The notes: generated from the letters alone by a model not told the origin. A DNA stretch of 64,000 bases from Piscinibacter lacus (GCF_016735685.1 NZ_JAERRA010000001.1:992001-1056000); one strand, 5' to 3'; positions 24,990-35,376 are shown, counted from the first letter of the stretch. A program made the numbers and translations.

Positions 24990-26339
24990 TCAGCGCTTGT
25001 GCTGCTGCATCCACTCTTCGAGGTAGTGGATGCTGGTGCCGCCCTCGATGAATTTGGCATCGGCCATCAGCTCGCGGTGCAGCGGGATGTTGGTCGAGAT
25101 GCCTTCGATGACGGTCTCATTGAGTGCCGTGCGCATGCGCGCCATGGCCTGCTCGCGGGTGTCGCCATAGGTGATGAGCTTGCCGATCATCGAGTCGTAG
25201 TTCGGCGGCACCACATAGTTGGTGTAGGCATGGCTGTCGACGCGCACGCCCGGGCCGCCCGGCGGGTGCCACATCGTGATGCGGCCCGGCGAGGGCGTGA
25301 ACTTGAAGGGGTCCTCGGCATTTACCCGGCACTCGATGGCGTGGCCGCGCATCTCGATCTGGCGCTGGGTGAAGGGCAGGCGCTCGCCCGCGGCGATGCG
25401 GATCTGCTGCTGCACGATGTCGATGCCGGTCACCAGCTCGGTCACCGGATGCTCGACCTGCACCCGGGTGTTCATCTCGATGAAGTAGAACTCGCCGTTC
25501 TCGTAGAGGAACTCGAAGGTGCCGGCGCCGCGGTAGCCGATCTTCTTGCAGGCCTCGGCGCAGCGCGCGCCCACCTTCTCGATCAGCCGGCGCGGGATGC
25601 CCGGCGCCGGGGCTTCCTCGATCACCTTCTGGTGGCGGCGCTGCATGGAGCAGTCGCGCTCGCCCAGCCAGACCGCATTGCGGTGCTGGTCGGCCAGCAC
25701 CTGGATCTCCACATGGCGTGGCTGCTCCAGGAACTTCTCCATGTAGACGGAGGGATTGTTGAAGGCCGCACCAGCCTCCGACCGCGTCATCTGCACGGCA
25801 TTGAGCAGGGCCGCCTCGGTGTGGACCACCCGCATGCCCCGCCCGCCGCCGCCGCCGGAGGCCTTGATGATCACCGGGTAGCCCAGGGCGCGGGCCTGGC
25901 GCACGATCTCCTTCGGGTCGTCGGGCAGCGCGCCCTCGGCACCCGGCACCGTCGGCACGCCCGCGCGGACCATCGCGGCCTTGGCCGAGACCTTGTCTCC
26001 CATCAGGCGGATCGACTCGGGCGTCGGGCCGATGAAGGCGAAGCCGCTCTGCTCGACGCGCTCGGCGAAGTCGGCGTTCTCGCTGAGGAAGCCGTAGCCG
26101 GGGTGGATGGCCTCGGCATCGGTCACCTCGGCGGCCGAGATGATGGCGGGCATGCTCAGGTAGCTCTGCGCCGAGGCGGCCGGGCCGATGCAGACCGACT
26201 CGTCGGCCAGGCGCACGTACTTGGCATCGCGGTCGGCCTGGGAGTAGACGATGACCGCGCGGATGCCCATCTCGCGGCAGGCGCGCTGAATCCGCAGGGC
26301 GATCTCCCCGCGGTTGGCGATCAGGATTTTCTTGAACAT
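24990..26339 (-). CDS. accC: Acetyl-CoA carboxylase, biotin carboxylase subunit
   Basis: AccC carboxylates the biotin of AccB using ATP and bicarbonate in the first step of fatty acid synthesis. The 449-residue product begins [20 protein letters not shown], has the ATP-grasp glycine loop [14 protein letters not shown], the [17 protein letters not shown] tract, [26 protein letters not shown] and the RINAEDP-type segment near the C-terminus. Full length for the family. accB lies 94 bases upstream, prmA 13 bases downstream. Confidence 0.98.
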   Translation of the reverse strand: MFKKILIANRGEIALRIQRACREMGIRAVIVYSQADRDAKYVRLADESVCIGPAASAQSYLSMPAIISAAEVTDAEAIHPGYGFLSENADFAERVEQSGFAFIGPTPESIRLMGDKVSAKAAMVRAGVPTVPGAEGALPDDPKEIVRQARALGYPVIIKASGGGGGRGMRVVHTEAALLNAVQMTRSEAGAAFNNPSVYMEKFLEQPRHVEIQVLADQHRNAVWLGERDCSMQRRHQKVIEEAPAPGIPRRLIEKVGARCAEACKKIGYRGAGTFEFLYENGEFYFIEMNTRVQVEHPVTELVTGIDIVQQQIRIAAGERLPFTQRQIEMRGHAIECRVNAEDPFKFTPSPGRITMWHPPGGPGVRVDSHAYTNYVVPPNYDSMIGKLITYGDTREQAMARMRTALNETVIEGISTNIPLHRELMADAKFIEGGTSIHYLEEWMQQHKR

Positions 26340-26433
26340 GGGGTCCGGGAGGGCAGCGGGTCGGCGCCGCGCGCCGGAAGGGCGCACGGCGCGGGGACAG
26401 GACGGGGGTGGAAGCTCAGCCTGGGGGCCGGCC

Positions 26434-26895
26434 TCACTCGACGAGGAAGAGCGGCTGCCCGTACTCCACCGCCTGGCCGTTCTCGACCAGGATCTTGACG
26501 ATCCGGCCGGAAAACTCGGCTTCGATCTCGTTCATGATCTTCATCGCCTCGATGATGCAGATCGGCTGGCCTTCCTTGATCTCGTCGCCGAGGTCCGACA
26601 GCGGCTTGCCGCCCGGGCTGGACGAGCGGTAGAAAGTGCCCACCATGGGCGAGGTGATCTTGCGGCCGGTCTCGACCGGCGCGGCCGGCGCCTCGACGGC
26701 GACCGGCGCGGCCACCGCCACCGGCGCGGCCACGGCCACCGGGGCCGCAAGCGGCGCCGGTGCGGCCACCGGTGCCGCCGCGACCGGGCTGGCCTTGACG
26801 ATCCGTACCTTGCCGTCGGCCTCGGTGATCTCCAGCTCTGAGACGTTCGACTCGGACACCAGGTCGATCAGCGTTTTGAGTTTGCGCAGATCCAT
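26434..26895 (-). CDS. accB: Biotin carboxyl carrier protein of acetyl-CoA carboxylase
   Basis: AccB carries the biotin that shuttles carboxyl groups between AccC and the AccAD transferase. The 153-residue protein starts [20 protein letters not shown], has a long flexible alanine/proline/valine linker, and the C-terminal biotinyl domain with the biotinylation site EAMKIMNEI and a preceding thumb-like segment. It is the first gene of the accB-accC-prmA leftward run. Confidence 0.97.
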   Translation of the reverse strand: MDLRKLKTLIDLVSESNVSELEITEADGKVRIVKASPVAAAPVAAPAPLAAPVAVAAPVAVAAPVAVEAPAAPVETGRKITSPMVGTFYRSSSPGGKPLSDLGDEIKEGQPICIIEAMKIMNEIEAEFSGRIVKILVENGQAVEYGQPLFLVE

Positions 26896-26967
26896 GTCGG
26901 GTTCACTCCAGCGTTTTGTGGTTTCGTGGGGCGCCAGGCCGCCGGCCCCTTGGGACCGGGCGCGGCT

Positions 26968-27411
26968 TCAGCGCGGCCGGGCGCCGCGTTCGAGCGCGGC
27001 GCTCAGGGCCAGCCGGTAGCCGGTGGCGCCAAGGCCGAGGATCACGCCCTCGGCGAGGTCTGAAAAATAGGAATGGTGCCGGAAGGGCTCCCGGCGGTGC
27101 ACATTGGACAGGTGCACCTCGATGAAAGGGATGGCCACCCCCGCCAGGGCATCGCGGATCGCGACGCTGGTGTGGGTGTAGGCGCCGGGGTTGATCAGGA
27201 TGAAGTCCACGCCCTCGGCGGCTGCGGCCTGCACCCGGTCGACCAGGGCCCCTTCGTGGTTGCTCTGGAAGCTCTGCAAGCGTGCGCCGGCCGCCCGGGC
27301 CTGCTCGGCCAGTCCGGCATCGATCTCCGCCAGCGTCGTGGCCCCGTAGACCGCCGGTTCACGGCGGCCGAGCAGGTTCAGATTGGGGCCGTGGAGGACG
27401 AGGATGTGCAT
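26968..27411 (-). CDS. aroQ: Type II 3-dehydroquinate dehydratase
   Basis: AroQ converts 3-dehydroquinate to 3-dehydroshikimate in the shikimate pathway. The 147-residue product has [18 protein letters not shown] with the catalytic Tyr, [31 protein letters not shown] and [20 protein letters not shown], all hallmark motifs of the dodecameric type II enzyme. It lies upstream of accB in the usual betaproteobacterial order (aroQ-accB-accC-prmA), 72 bases away, and could share its promoter. Confidence 0.97.
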   Translation of the reverse strand: MHILVLHGPNLNLLGRREPAVYGATTLAEIDAGLAEQARAAGARLQSFQSNHEGALVDRVQAAAAEGVDFILINPGAYTHTSVAIRDALAGVAIPFIEVHLSNVHRREPFRHHSYFSDLAEGVILGLGATGYRLALSAALERGARPR

Positions 27412-27592
27412 GAGATCGTTGCGGATGGACGGAACTTGCCGCCCTTTGCCAGCGCGATTGTGCCAGCGAAGCCGCCAGCCACCGGGCCGGCCCGCCGCAT
27501 CGGCGTGGGCGGGAATGTACGCGCAAACCCGCGCTTCGCAAGCGCCGGCCGCCCCGGTCCGCCCGCCGCCAGCCCGCCCGGGGCCCGCTTGT

Positions 27593-28156
27593 TCAGCGCC
27601 CCAGCGTGGCCGCCCAGCCCTTCAGTTCGGCCAGCGTGGTCTCGCCGAGCTTGCGCCGCACGATGCGGCCGCTGGCGTCGAAGAGCACGGTGAAGGGCAG
27701 GGCGCCCTGGGTGTTGCCCAGCTCGCGCGACATCTCCGTGCCCTCCAGCCCCGCCAGCGCCACCGGAAAGCCCAGCGGCTGGCGCGCCAGGAAGCCGCGC
27801 ACCGGCGTCGGTGCGTCCACCGCCAGGCCGATCACGCCCCAGCCCTGCGGCCGCATGGCGGTGTGGAAGCGGTCGATCTCCGGCAGCTCCTTGATGCAGG
27901 GCGGGCACCAGGTCGCCCAGAAGTTCAGCAGCAGGGGCTGGCCGCGGAAGGTGGCGGTGCGCAGGGTGGCACCGTCGGGCTGAGGCAGCTCCAGCGTCCA
28001 GAAGCGCGCCTCGGCCTCGCCCAGGGCGGGGCCCTGCGCGCGCAGGAAGCTGAGGAGCCCGGCGCTGCCGGCGGCCAGCGCGGTCGCCGCGATCAGCAGG
28101 CGGCGGCGGCCGCTGCCGCTTGCAGGGGCTTCGGACAGGGGCGGGGTCGCGTTCAT
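27593..28156 (-). CDS. TlpA/ResA-like thiol-disulfide oxidoreductase
   Basis: The 187-residue protein has an N-terminal hydrophobic anchor ([21 protein letters not shown]) and a periplasmic thioredoxin fold with the active site [15 protein letters not shown] and a cis-proline loop GALPFTVLF. Such proteins reduce disulfides outside the membrane, for example in cytochrome c or oxidase maturation; the partner is not known here. Its 5' ATG overlaps the stop of the next upstream gene (28153) by four bases, so it is translationally coupled to it. A 181-base gap with no recognisable element separates it from aroQ. Confidence 0.9.
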   Translation of the reverse strand: MNATPPLSEAPASGSGRRRLLIAATALAAGSAGLLSFLRAQGPALGEAEARFWTLELPQPDGATLRTATFRGQPLLLNFWATWCPPCIKELPEIDRFHTAMRPQGWGVIGLAVDAPTPVRGFLARQPLGFPVALAGLEGTEMSRELGNTQGALPFTVLFDASGRIVRRKLGETTLAELKGWAATLGR

Positions 28157-28743
28157 GGCGCCGCAGTGTCGATCAGCCGGCGCAGCGCCGCCGCGTCGCC
28201 GCGGTCTGCCCGGCCCTGGCGGTCGGGGATCAGCGCGCCGCGCACATCGTCGCGGTCCAGGATGTGCAGTTGCAGCCCGACCCGCTCGCCCAGCGCCGGG
28301 CAGGGCAGCAGCAGCCGCAGCACGTCGACCGGCGTGCCGCGCGGCCCCTTGTGCTGGCCCAGCTCGTAGCGCAGGCCCTGGTTCATCAGCTCGATCTCGC
28401 AGGCCTTGCCGTCCTCGCAGTACAGGGCGAGCTGGATGTCCGACTGCCGGGTGGCCGTGCCGCGCCAGACGGCGCCCAGCAGCATGGGCCGGAAGGCGGC
28501 CAGGCGCTCCATCCAGACCAGGGCCAGCGCCCGCAGCGCGGCCAGCTCGGCCGGCTGGGTGTCGGCATGGAAGATCGCCAGGTGCTCTTCCACCGCGGCT
28601 TCGATCTGCGCCTCGCTGGGCAGGCCGGCATGCTCGGCGCCCAGGCTGCGGGCGGCCTTGCGCTTGGCGCGGGCATGGTCGAGGTCTTCCTCGACGATGT
28701 AGCGCGCGGCCAGGGCGGCGATCGCGTCCAGGGCGTCGTCCAT
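28153..28743 (-). CDS. Conserved hypothetical protein, 196 residues
   Basis: I do not recognise the family with confidence. The product starts MDDALDAIAALAARYIVEED, is mainly helical in the first half with a basic patch (RAKRKAARSLG), and has in its centre WRGTATRQSDIQLALYCED followed by EIELMNQGLRYE. The spacing of Gly, Ser-Asp and a second acidic residue recalls the active-site strand of nucleotidyltransferases (G-S ... D-x-D), but the motif is not exact. The gene is wedged between mtgA (10 bases upstream) and the TlpA-like gene (4-base overlap), so it is part of one transcript with aroE-mtgA. Confidence 0.75.
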   Translation of the reverse strand: MDDALDAIAALAARYIVEEDLDHARAKRKAARSLGAEHAGLPSEAQIEAAVEEHLAIFHADTQPAELAALRALALVWMERLAAFRPMLLGAVWRGTATRQSDIQLALYCEDGKACEIELMNQGLRYELGQHKGPRGTPVDVLRLLLPCPALGERVGLQLHILDRDDVRGALIPDRQGRADRGDAAALRRLIDTAAP

Positions 28744-28753
28744 CAGGGGCTCC

Positions 28754-29506
28754 TCAGGGCAGCTCGACCGCGCCCATGCGCGCGGCGACGGTGGCGGCGC
28801 GGCCGGCCACATAGGGCGAGCTAGGCCGCTTCTCGAAGCGCTTGGGCGCCGGCAGCATCACCGCCAGCCGTGCGGCCTGGCCCGGGCCCAGGCGGTCGGC
28901 CGTGCTGCGAAAGTAATGGCCGGCGGCGGCCTCGGCGCCGAACACGCCTTCGCCCCATTCCACATGGTTCAGGTAGATCGCCAGGATGCGGCGCTTATCG
29001 AGCAGGGCTTCGAGCATCAGCGTCAGCACCGCCTCCTGCGCCTTGCGCGGCAGGGTGCGTTCGCCGCTCAGGAAGAGGTTCTTGGCGAGCTGCTGGGTGA
29101 TGGTCGAGCCGCCGACAACCTTGGGCGGCCGGGCCGTCGCCTGGCTGGGCCGGCGGGCCTCGGCCCGGGCCTGCGCACGCTGGTTGCGTTCCCAGGCCTT
29201 CTCGATCGCGTCCCAGTCGATGCCGTCGTGCTGAACGAAGCTCGCGTCCTCGGCGGCGATCACCGCGCGCTTGAGGTGCACGCTGATCTCGTCCGCATCG
29301 CGCCAGCTCTGGCGCCAGGGCAGCTCGCCGCGGGTCGACAGCAGGCGCCAGGCCTCGCTGCGCTGGAAGGCGGTGGAGGCCGGGTCGATCCAGGCCATGG
29401 CCGCGATCCGCAGCGCGAACACGAGCTGCAGCATCAGCCCCGCCAGCAGCAGCAGGCCGGCCAGGCGCAGCAGCGCGCGCGGCGGGCGCCAGCGGATCGT
29501 CCTCAT
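28754..29506 (-). CDS. mtgA: Monofunctional peptidoglycan glycosyltransferase MtgA
   Basis: MtgA polymerises lipid II into glycan strands at the inner membrane. The 250-residue product starts [15 protein letters not shown] with one membrane segment ([20 protein letters not shown]) and then the GT51 motifs: [18 protein letters not shown] with the catalytic Glu, [42 protein letters not shown] and [18 protein letters not shown]. Start at 29504-29506 overlaps the aroE stop by four bases; the longer frame is not used. The aroE-mtgA pair is typical of Burkholderiales. Confidence 0.96.
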   Translation of the reverse strand: MRTIRWRPPRALLRLAGLLLLAGLMLQLVFALRIAAMAWIDPASTAFQRSEAWRLLSTRGELPWRQSWRDADEISVHLKRAVIAAEDASFVQHDGIDWDAIEKAWERNQRAQARAEARRPSQATARPPKVVGGSTITQQLAKNLFLSGERTLPRKAQEAVLTLMLEALLDKRRILAIYLNHVEWGEGVFGAEAAAGHYFRSTADRLGPGQAARLAVMLPAPKRFEKRPSSPYVAGRAATVAARMGAVELP

Positions 29507-30402
29507 GCCGCGTCCACACGCGCCCGCAGCACTTGCAGCACCGGGGCAGTGAGCGGCCGTTGACCGCGCCACAGCAGGAAGGCCTCGGCCGCCTGCTCGA
29601 CCAGCATGCCCAGGCCGTCGCGGCCCTGCGCGCCGTGGGCGGCGGCCCAGTCCAGGAAGGGCCGGGCGGCCGGGCCGTACATCATGTCCAGGGCCAGCGC
29701 GCCGGGCCGCAGCACGCTGGCGGCCACCGGCACCGCCGCGCCGGCCAGGCTGGCGGCGCTGCCGTTGAGCACCAGGTCATGGCCCTGGCCGCAGTCGTCC
29801 AGCGGCGCGGCCTGCAGGCTCACGCCGTGGGCGGCGGCCCAGTCGGCATGGCTTTCGACCAGGGCCTGGGCCTTGGCCACCGTGCGATTGGCCAGCACCA
29901 GGCGGGCCGGCCGGGTCTCGATCAGCGGGCCCAGCACGCCCGCGCTGGCGCCCCCGGCGCCGATCAGCAGCAGCGATCGGCCGGCCGGGTCGAAGCCCGC
30001 ATTCATGCAGACATCGCGGACCAGGCCGATGCCGTCGGTGTTGTCGCCCAGCCAGCCGCCCGCGTCGAAGCGCAGGGTGTTGACCGCGCCGGCCCGCGCC
30101 GCGCGCGGCGTGGTCTGCGCGGCCAGGCGCAGGGCCTCGAACTTGAAGGGCACGGTGATGTTGCAGCCGCCGGCCGGGCCGGGCGCCGGGCCGGCTTCGG
30201 CCTCGCCGGGCTCGGCCGGGGCCTGCAGGCGGCCGGCGGCGAAGGCGCGCAGCGTGTCGGCGAAGGCCTCGGGCGCGCAGTCCAGCCGGCCGTAGCGCAG
30301 CGCCTCGCCGGTCTGCGCGGCAAAGGCCGCATGGATGAAGGGCGAGCGGCTGTGCGCAACCGGGTGGCCGATCACCGCATAGCGGCCGGGCGCGGCACTC
30401 AC
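29503..30402 (-). CDS. aroE: Shikimate dehydrogenase
   Basis: AroE reduces 3-dehydroshikimate to shikimate with NADPH. The 299-residue protein shows the N-terminal [21 protein letters not shown], the catalytic-Lys region [25 protein letters not shown], the dinucleotide-binding loop [16 protein letters not shown] and [11 protein letters not shown] glycine/proline/alanine-rich insertion of about 20 residues follows the [12 protein letters not shown] segment. It overlaps the RNase gene start-stop by four bases (30399-30402) and mtgA by four, so rnb-like, aroE, mtgA and the following genes form one tightly coupled operon. Confidence 0.95.
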   Translation of the reverse strand: MSAAPGRYAVIGHPVAHSRSPFIHAAFAAQTGEALRYGRLDCAPEAFADTLRAFAAGRLQAPAEPGEAEAGPAPGPAGGCNITVPFKFEALRLAAQTTPRAARAGAVNTLRFDAGGWLGDNTDGIGLVRDVCMNAGFDPAGRSLLLIGAGGASAGVLGPLIETRPARLVLANRTVAKAQALVESHADWAAAHGVSLQAAPLDDCGQGHDLVLNGSAASLAGAAVPVAASVLRPGALALDMMYGPAARPFLDWAAAHGAQGRDGLGMLVEQAAEAFLLWRGQRPLTAPVLQVLRARVDAA

Positions 30403-32480
30403 GCCGCAGCCTCCGGCGTCGGCGCCGGGGCCGGCTCCGCCTCGTCCAGGTCGATGGCCAGGGCGAGGTGGGTGGGCGCGGCATCCAGTTCCTCGCCAGC
30501 GTCCTCGCCGGCCTCGTCGGCGGCCGGGGCGGCTTCGGTGTCCAGGCGGGCGACCAGGCTGGCATGCAGCTCCAGGGTCAGCAGTTCGCTGCCGGTGATG
30601 CGCACCCGCACGCGGGCGCCGCGCGGCAGCGGCTCGCAGCCCAGGGCGCGGAAGACCAGGGGCAGGGTGTCGGCCCGCACCAGCCCGTCCTTGAGCACGG
30701 TCGCTTCAAGCTCGGTGATCCCGGCCTGCTCCAGGTGGCGCATCGTCCAGTAGCGTTCCAGCCCGTTCTGGAACTGGTTGTAGGCGGCATGCGCGGCCTC
30801 GAAGCCGCTGACGATGGCGAACAGCGCGGCATCCTTGGGCTTGAAGGGCGCTTGCAGCGGCGCCATCGTGCCGTGCCGCGCGGCGGCGACGATCTGCCAC
30901 TGGTTCACCAGGTCCACATAGCGGCGCAGCGGCGAGGTCGCCCAGCTGTACTGCTTGACCCCCATGCCCGCATGCGGCGCCGGCTTGGTGCCCATGCGCA
31001 CCTTGATGCCCGGCGCCAGGCTGGCCTGGCTGCGGTAGATGGCCGGCAGGCCCATCTCGGCCAGCCAGCCGCCCCAATGGCTGTTGGCCAGGATCATGGC
31101 CTCGGCGACGATCAGGTCCAGCGGCGCGCCGCGGCGCCGCTCGCCGATCAGCACCGTCTCGCTGCCGTCGGGCAGGTGCTCGGGGTCCGGCGCCTCGGCA
31201 CCGGCCGGGATCAGCTTGAAGCTGTAGTCCGGCCGGTTGAAGTTCTCGGGCTTGCCGCGCACTTGCTCGCGCTGCGCCTTCAGGTGCCGGGCCAGGCGCC
31301 AGCCGAAGGCCAGCTCGGGACCGAAGGGCAGGCCCTCGGGCGGGCTGCCCGCCGCGGCGGCGTCCAGCGCGGCTTCGGTCACCACCGCGTCCAGCCGGTC
31401 GTGGCGCAGGTTGGCGGCGATCGGCACCTGTTCCACCCGGGTCTCGGCGCCCAGCAGCGTCAGCGTGGCCTCGTCGAAGCGGAAGTAGACCGAGACGGCC
31501 GCGCAGTCGCGGCCTTCCTGCAGGGTGCAGGCCGCGACCACCGCATCGGGCAGCATGGTGATCTTGTGCCCGGGCATGTAGACCGTCGACAGGCGCTGGC
31601 GCGCCACCGCGTCCAGCGCACCGTTCGGCGCGATCGCCAGCGCCGGCGCCGCGATGTGCACGCCGAAGGTGATGGTGCCGCTGCCCAGGCCCTGCACCGA
31701 GAGCGCATCGTCGATCTCGGTCGTCGAGGAATCGTCGATCGAGAAGGCCGCCACCGCCGCGCGCGGCAGCGTCTCGGCCAGGGGCTGCGGCTGCAGCTCG
31801 GCGGCGAAGCCCGTGCCCTTGGGGAAGTGCTCGAAGAGGAAGCGCTGCCAGTGGAACTGGTAGGGGCTGGCGATCGCCCCGGCGGCGGTCAGCAAGTCCA
31901 GCGGCGCGCGCTGCGCCTGCTTGGCCGCGGCGACCACGGCCTTGTACTCGGGGCCGTTCTTGTCGGGCTTGAAGAGGATGCGGAAGAGCTGCTCCTGCAC
32001 CGGCGCCGGGCAGCGGCCGGCGACCAGCTCGGCCGTCCAGGCCTCGATCTGCGCGGCCTGCGCGGCCTTGCGCTCGATCGCGGCCAGGGCCTGCTGCAAG
32101 ACCTCGGCCGGCGCCTTGCGGAAGCGGCCCTTGCCACGGCGGTGAAAGTAGTGCGGCGCTTCATAGAGCCGCATCAGCATGGCCGCGCGCTGCACGGCAT
32201 CGGCCGTGGCGCCGAAGTACTCGGTGGCCAGGGCCTCGAAACCGAATTCCTCCTCGGGTGCGGTTTCCCAGACCAGGTCCAGGTCGATCTCGGCGGCCTG
32301 CGGCGGAGCGGCGGCCATCAGCTCGGCCGGCTGCGGCTTGGCAAAGCGCAGCAGCACGTTGGCGGTCTTGACCTTGACCCGTTTGCCGGAATCCAGCTCG
32401 ACTTGCATCGAGCTGTCGGCTTCGGACATCACACGGCCGGCGAGGAATTTGCCGGCCTCATCGAATAGGGCGTAGTTCAC
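30399..32480 (-). CDS. RNase II/RNase R family exoribonuclease
   Basis: This 693-residue protein is a 3'-5' exoribonuclease of the RNB family. The start is a GTG at 32478-32480 (product [20 protein letters not shown]); the open frame runs further upstream without similarity. The RNB core is marked by [17 protein letters not shown] with the metal-binding aspartates, [16 protein letters not shown], and [14 protein letters not shown], plus a C-terminal S1-like segment. The N-terminal part is the shorter variant found in Burkholderiales rather than full RNase R. It is the first gene of the leftward aroE-mtgA operon. Confidence 0.92.
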   Translation of the reverse strand: MNYALFDEAGKFLAGRVMSEADSSMQVELDSGKRVKVKTANVLLRFAKPQPAELMAAAPPQAAEIDLDLVWETAPEEEFGFEALATEYFGATADAVQRAAMLMRLYEAPHYFHRRGKGRFRKAPAEVLQQALAAIERKAAQAAQIEAWTAELVAGRCPAPVQEQLFRILFKPDKNGPEYKAVVAAAKQAQRAPLDLLTAAGAIASPYQFHWQRFLFEHFPKGTGFAAELQPQPLAETLPRAAVAAFSIDDSSTTEIDDALSVQGLGSGTITFGVHIAAPALAIAPNGALDAVARQRLSTVYMPGHKITMLPDAVVAACTLQEGRDCAAVSVYFRFDEATLTLLGAETRVEQVPIAANLRHDRLDAVVTEAALDAAAAGSPPEGLPFGPELAFGWRLARHLKAQREQVRGKPENFNRPDYSFKLIPAGAEAPDPEHLPDGSETVLIGERRRGAPLDLIVAEAMILANSHWGGWLAEMGLPAIYRSQASLAPGIKVRMGTKPAPHAGMGVKQYSWATSPLRRYVDLVNQWQIVAAARHGTMAPLQAPFKPKDAALFAIVSGFEAAHAAYNQFQNGLERYWTMRHLEQAGITELEATVLKDGLVRADTLPLVFRALGCEPLPRGARVRVRITGSELLTLELHASLVARLDTEAAPAADEAGEDAGEELDAAPTHLALAIDLDEAEPAPAPTPEAAA

Positions 32481-32552
32481 CGCCCGGATTGTCCCATCCG
32501 GCCGCCCCCGGGCCGGCCGGGGCGGCGCCGGGCCGCCCAGGGCTTGTTCCCG

Positions 32553-32581
32553 TTGGATCGGCTTCACGGCTGCGGCATAGT
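32553..32581 (+). promoter_or_regulatory. Weak promoter candidate for the secreted protein gene
   Basis: TTGGAT at 32553-32558 and CATAGT at 32576-32581 are separated by 17 bases and lie 77 bases before the start codon of the next gene. Both hexamers are poor matches, so this is only a suggestion based on spacing in a GC-rich background. Confidence 0.28.
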
Positions 32582-32658
32582 CCAGCGACCTCGCCCCGGC
32601 TGCGGAGGTCGGACCCCGCCGTCCCCCCGCCTGCCAGAACCTTCTCCGCCCTTTGCCC

Positions 32659-33723
32659 ATGCACACCCCTGCCCGCTGCCTCGCCCCGTCCCTGCTCGTC
32701 GCCATGCTGGCGCTGCCCGTTCTGGGCGCGGCGGCCCCGGTGGCCGTGGATGCGCAGTTCAAGCCGGCCGAAGCTGCACCGCGGGTCTTCAAGGTCGGCA
32801 GCGGCAGCGCGCTCAAGGGCCTGCAGAAAGTGGCCCTGACCCAGCTCGCGGTCGAGTTCCTGACTTACGACACCCAGTCGGCCAGCACCTCGCGCTTTGC
32901 CACCAGCAACGTGGCCCATGCCCACACCTATTTCCACCTGGGCGGGGTCGGCGAGACCCAGTTCCAGGCCCTGGCCGAGCGCGCCCAGGCCGCTGTGATC
33001 GACAGCTTGAAGGCGGCCGGCCTGGAGGTGCTGCCGCCGGCCGAGTTGCACGCCGCCCCCGGCTACCGCAAGCTGGCCGATGCCGGCCAGGCCCTGCCGA
33101 TGCGCGAATCGGGCCGCGTCGTCGTCGGCCCCGCCGGCACCGCCGTTTATGGCCTGAATCGCGGGCAGATCACCGCGCCCACTGCCCAGCGCAGCAATGC
33201 CCTGGGCGCGCTCGGCAACTTGGCCAACATCGGCAGCGGCTTGGGCTCCATGTCGGCCATTCCGGATTCGATGGCGCTGCAGAAGGAGCTGGGCGTCAAC
33301 GGCTTGATCGAGATCCACCTGCGCGTGCACTTCGTCGAGCTGACGAACGAGAACAAAGGCTTCTTCGGTCGCAACGACGCCGCGGTGGTCAGCGCGCGGG
33401 CCTATCCGGTGATCACCGCCACCCATGTCGGCATCCTGACCGGCACCACCTACGCCACGATGACGCTCAAGGACCCGCTGGTGCTTGACCCCGCGGTCTT
33501 CGTCGAGGTCAAGGAGCGGCCGACGACCACCGGCGAGGCGGCGGCCGGCGTGCTCGGTGCGGTGCTCAATGCGGCAGCGGCCCTGGCCGGCGGCACCACC
33601 AACGCCAGCAAGAGCGCCACCTACGATGCCATCGCCGACCCGGCGCGCTACGAGGAGGTCGTCGGCCAGGGCCTGAAGGCCGTGGCCGAGATGGTGGCGC
33701 TGCAGGTCCAGTCCAACCGCTGA
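32659..33723 (+). CDS. Secreted protein of unknown function, 354 residues
   Basis: I do not recognise the family. From the ATG at 32659 the product begins MHTPARCLAPSLLVAMLALP and has a clear Sec signal peptide, probably cut near GAAA-PVAV. The mature part is predicted alpha/beta with no cysteine except in the signal region. It contains tyrosine/threonine-rich strands (FLTYDTQSASTSRF, HAHTYFHLGG), the hydrophobic strand IEIHLRVHFVEL and a small-residue-rich helical stretch (AAAGVLGAVLNAAAALAGGT) near the C-terminus that could insert in or associate with a membrane. It is a single gene, divergent from the RNase gene and convergent with the SDR gene. Confidence 0.8.
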   Translation: MHTPARCLAPSLLVAMLALPVLGAAAPVAVDAQFKPAEAAPRVFKVGSGSALKGLQKVALTQLAVEFLTYDTQSASTSRFATSNVAHAHTYFHLGGVGETQFQALAERAQAAVIDSLKAAGLEVLPPAELHAAPGYRKLADAGQALPMRESGRVVVGPAGTAVYGLNRGQITAPTAQRSNALGALGNLANIGSGLGSMSAIPDSMALQKELGVNGLIEIHLRVHFVELTNENKGFFGRNDAAVVSARAYPVITATHVGILTGTTYATMTLKDPLVLDPAVFVEVKERPTTTGEAAAGVLGAVLNAAAALAGGTTNASKSATYDAIADPARYEEVVGQGLKAVAEMVALQVQSNR

Positions 33724-33734
33724 GGCGGCGGGCG

Positions 33735-33758
33735 CCGACCCGGCCGGTACCGGGTCGG
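33735..33758. terminator. Hairpin in the convergent gap
   Basis: CCGACCCGG and CCGGGTCGG form a nine-pair stem around loop CCGGTA. It fills most of the 42-base gap between two convergent genes and probably ends both transcripts, though neither strand has a U-tract. Confidence 0.5.
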
Positions 33759-33765
33759 GTCGGGC

Positions 33766-34524
33766 TCAGACGGTCAGGCCGCCGCCCACCTCGATGACCG
33801 TGCCGTGGATGTAGCTGGCCTCGTCGCTGGCCAGGAAGGCATAGACGTTGGCGATCTCCTCCGGCTGACCCAGGCGGCGCAGCGGCACGTCGGCGCGCAT
33901 GCTGTCGAGCACCTTCTCGGGCACGGTGGCGAGGATGGGCGTCTCGACGAAGCCCGGCGCCACGGCATTCACGCGCACGCCCTTGGGGCCCAGCTCGCGG
34001 CTCCAGGTCTTGGTGAAGCCGATCACGCCGAACTTGGCCGCCGCGTAATTGGTCTGGCCGAAGTTGCCGTAAAGGCCGACCACGCTGGAGGCATTGAGGA
34101 TCACGCCCGAACCCTGGGCCACCATGGTGTCGGCCACGGCCTGCGCGCAGTGGAAGACGCCGCGCAGGTTCACGTCGATCACCGCGTCGAACTGGGCCAG
34201 CGTCATCTTCTGCAGCCGGGCGTCCTGGGTGATGCCGGCGTTGTTGACCAGCACGTCAATGCGCCCGAAGCGCGCCAGCACCGCCGCCACGGCGGCATCG
34301 ACCTGGGCGCGGTCGGTCACGTTCACGCTGTGGCCCAGCACCTGCGAGGCGCTGCCGGCGGCCTGGGCCGCCGCCAGGCACTGGGCCACGGCGGCATCGA
34401 CGGCCGCTGGCTTCAGGTCGGCCACGACCACATGGGCGCCCTCGCGGACGAATTTCAGCGCGGTGGCCAGGCCGATGCCCTGGGCGGCACCGGTGATGAG
34501 GCAGATCTTGTTCAGCAGTCGCAT
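33766..34524 (-). CDS. Short-chain dehydrogenase/reductase, FabG-like
   Basis: The 252-residue protein is a classical NAD(P)-dependent SDR. It has the cofactor loop [14 protein letters not shown], the NNAG motif ([12 protein letters not shown]), the catalytic Ser in [13 protein letters not shown], the YxxxK motif in [14 protein letters not shown] and [10 protein letters not shown]. The overall pattern is closest to 3-oxoacyl-ACP reductase or acetoacetyl-CoA reductase; the substrate is not determinable. It is followed upstream on the same strand by the YqiA-like hydrolase gene after 78 bases, but the two need not be co-transcribed. Confidence 0.9.
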   Translation of the reverse strand: MRLLNKICLITGAAQGIGLATALKFVREGAHVVVADLKPAAVDAAVAQCLAAAQAAGSASQVLGHSVNVTDRAQVDAAVAAVLARFGRIDVLVNNAGITQDARLQKMTLAQFDAVIDVNLRGVFHCAQAVADTMVAQGSGVILNASSVVGLYGNFGQTNYAAAKFGVIGFTKTWSRELGPKGVRVNAVAPGFVETPILATVPEKVLDSMRADVPLRRLGQPEEIANVYAFLASDEASYIHGTVIEVGGGLTV

Positions 34525-34602
34525 GGCAGGCAGGTCGGGGAGGCGTCCGGCGGGGCGGACGTCGTCGGGGAAGGGAAGGCCCGCCCCAGCCGGCGCTCGG
34601 CC

Positions 34603-35376
34603 TCAGGGCAGGCCCGGAGGGTCGCCATCGCCCCGGACGACGTCAAGCCCGAGGAAATGCTGCACCGCGGCGAACACCGTGTCGAAATCGCTCAGCGCAT
34701 GGTCGCCGCCCTCGCCGATCCAGCAGCGCGCGCCGGCGCAGTGGGCCTGCATCTCGGCGGCGTCCAGCACCTCGTCGCCGGTGGCGATCACGGCCAGGGT
34801 CTGCGCGCCCGGCCGGCCGCGGGCCGCCTGCATGGCGGCCAGGTCGGCCACGTCGGCGGCGGTGAAGACGATCTGGGTCGCCGGGTCGTGCCAGGACGGG
34901 TGGCTGCCGATGTGGCGCGCCAGGTCGCGGGCCGGGTTCACGGCCGGATTCAGCAGCACCGCGCGGCAGCCGCGCTCCTGGGCGATCAGGTCGGCATAGA
35001 AGCCGCCCAAGGAGCTGCCGATCACCGCCATCGAGGCCGCAGGCCAGGCGGCGACGGCATCGCGCACCTGCCGCAGCGCCTGCGCCGGCGTGCCGGGCAA
35101 CTGCGGGCAGGCCCAGACCAGCGGCCGGCCGGCGGCCTGGAGCGCCTGCACCCGCGCCGCCACCCGCTGCGCCTTGAAAGAGGCCGGCGAGGACCGGAAG
35201 CCATGCAGGTAGAGCAGGTGGGTGATCGCCGGGCCGGCCGCGCGCGGCGGTACTTCGGCCGGCCAGCGGGCGGGGCGCGGGGCGGACGCTTCGGCCGGGG
35301 CGGGCGAGGCGGACGCTGAGGCTGAGGCAGCCGAGGCGGAAGCTTCGGCTGGGGCGGGCGAGGCGGGGGGCTTCAT
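34603..35376 (-). CDS. YqiA/YcfP-family alpha/beta hydrolase
   Basis: The 257-residue product has an alpha/beta hydrolase core with LLYLHGFRSSPASFKAQ, the nucleophile elbow AVIGSSLGGFYADLIAQE, LNPAVNPARDL and the acid/His end IGEGGDHALSDFD, which match the YqiA esterase family. It carries an unusual N-terminal extension of about 50 residues made of alanine, serine and proline with the unit SPAPAEASA twice; the family normally starts right before the HGF strand. The extension comes from a 25-base imperfect DNA repeat. No alternative start codon lies between it and the core. Confidence 0.85.
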   Translation of the reverse strand: MKPPASPAPAEASASAASASASASPAPAEASAPRPARWPAEVPPRAAGPAITHLLYLHGFRSSPASFKAQRVAARVQALQAAGRPLVWACPQLPGTPAQALRQVRDAVAAWPAASMAVIGSSLGGFYADLIAQERGCRAVLLNPAVNPARDLARHIGSHPSWHDPATQIVFTAADVADLAAMQAARGRPGAQTLAVIATGDEVLDAAEMQAHCAGARCWIGEGGDHALSDFDTVFAAVQHFLGLDVVRGDGDPPGLP

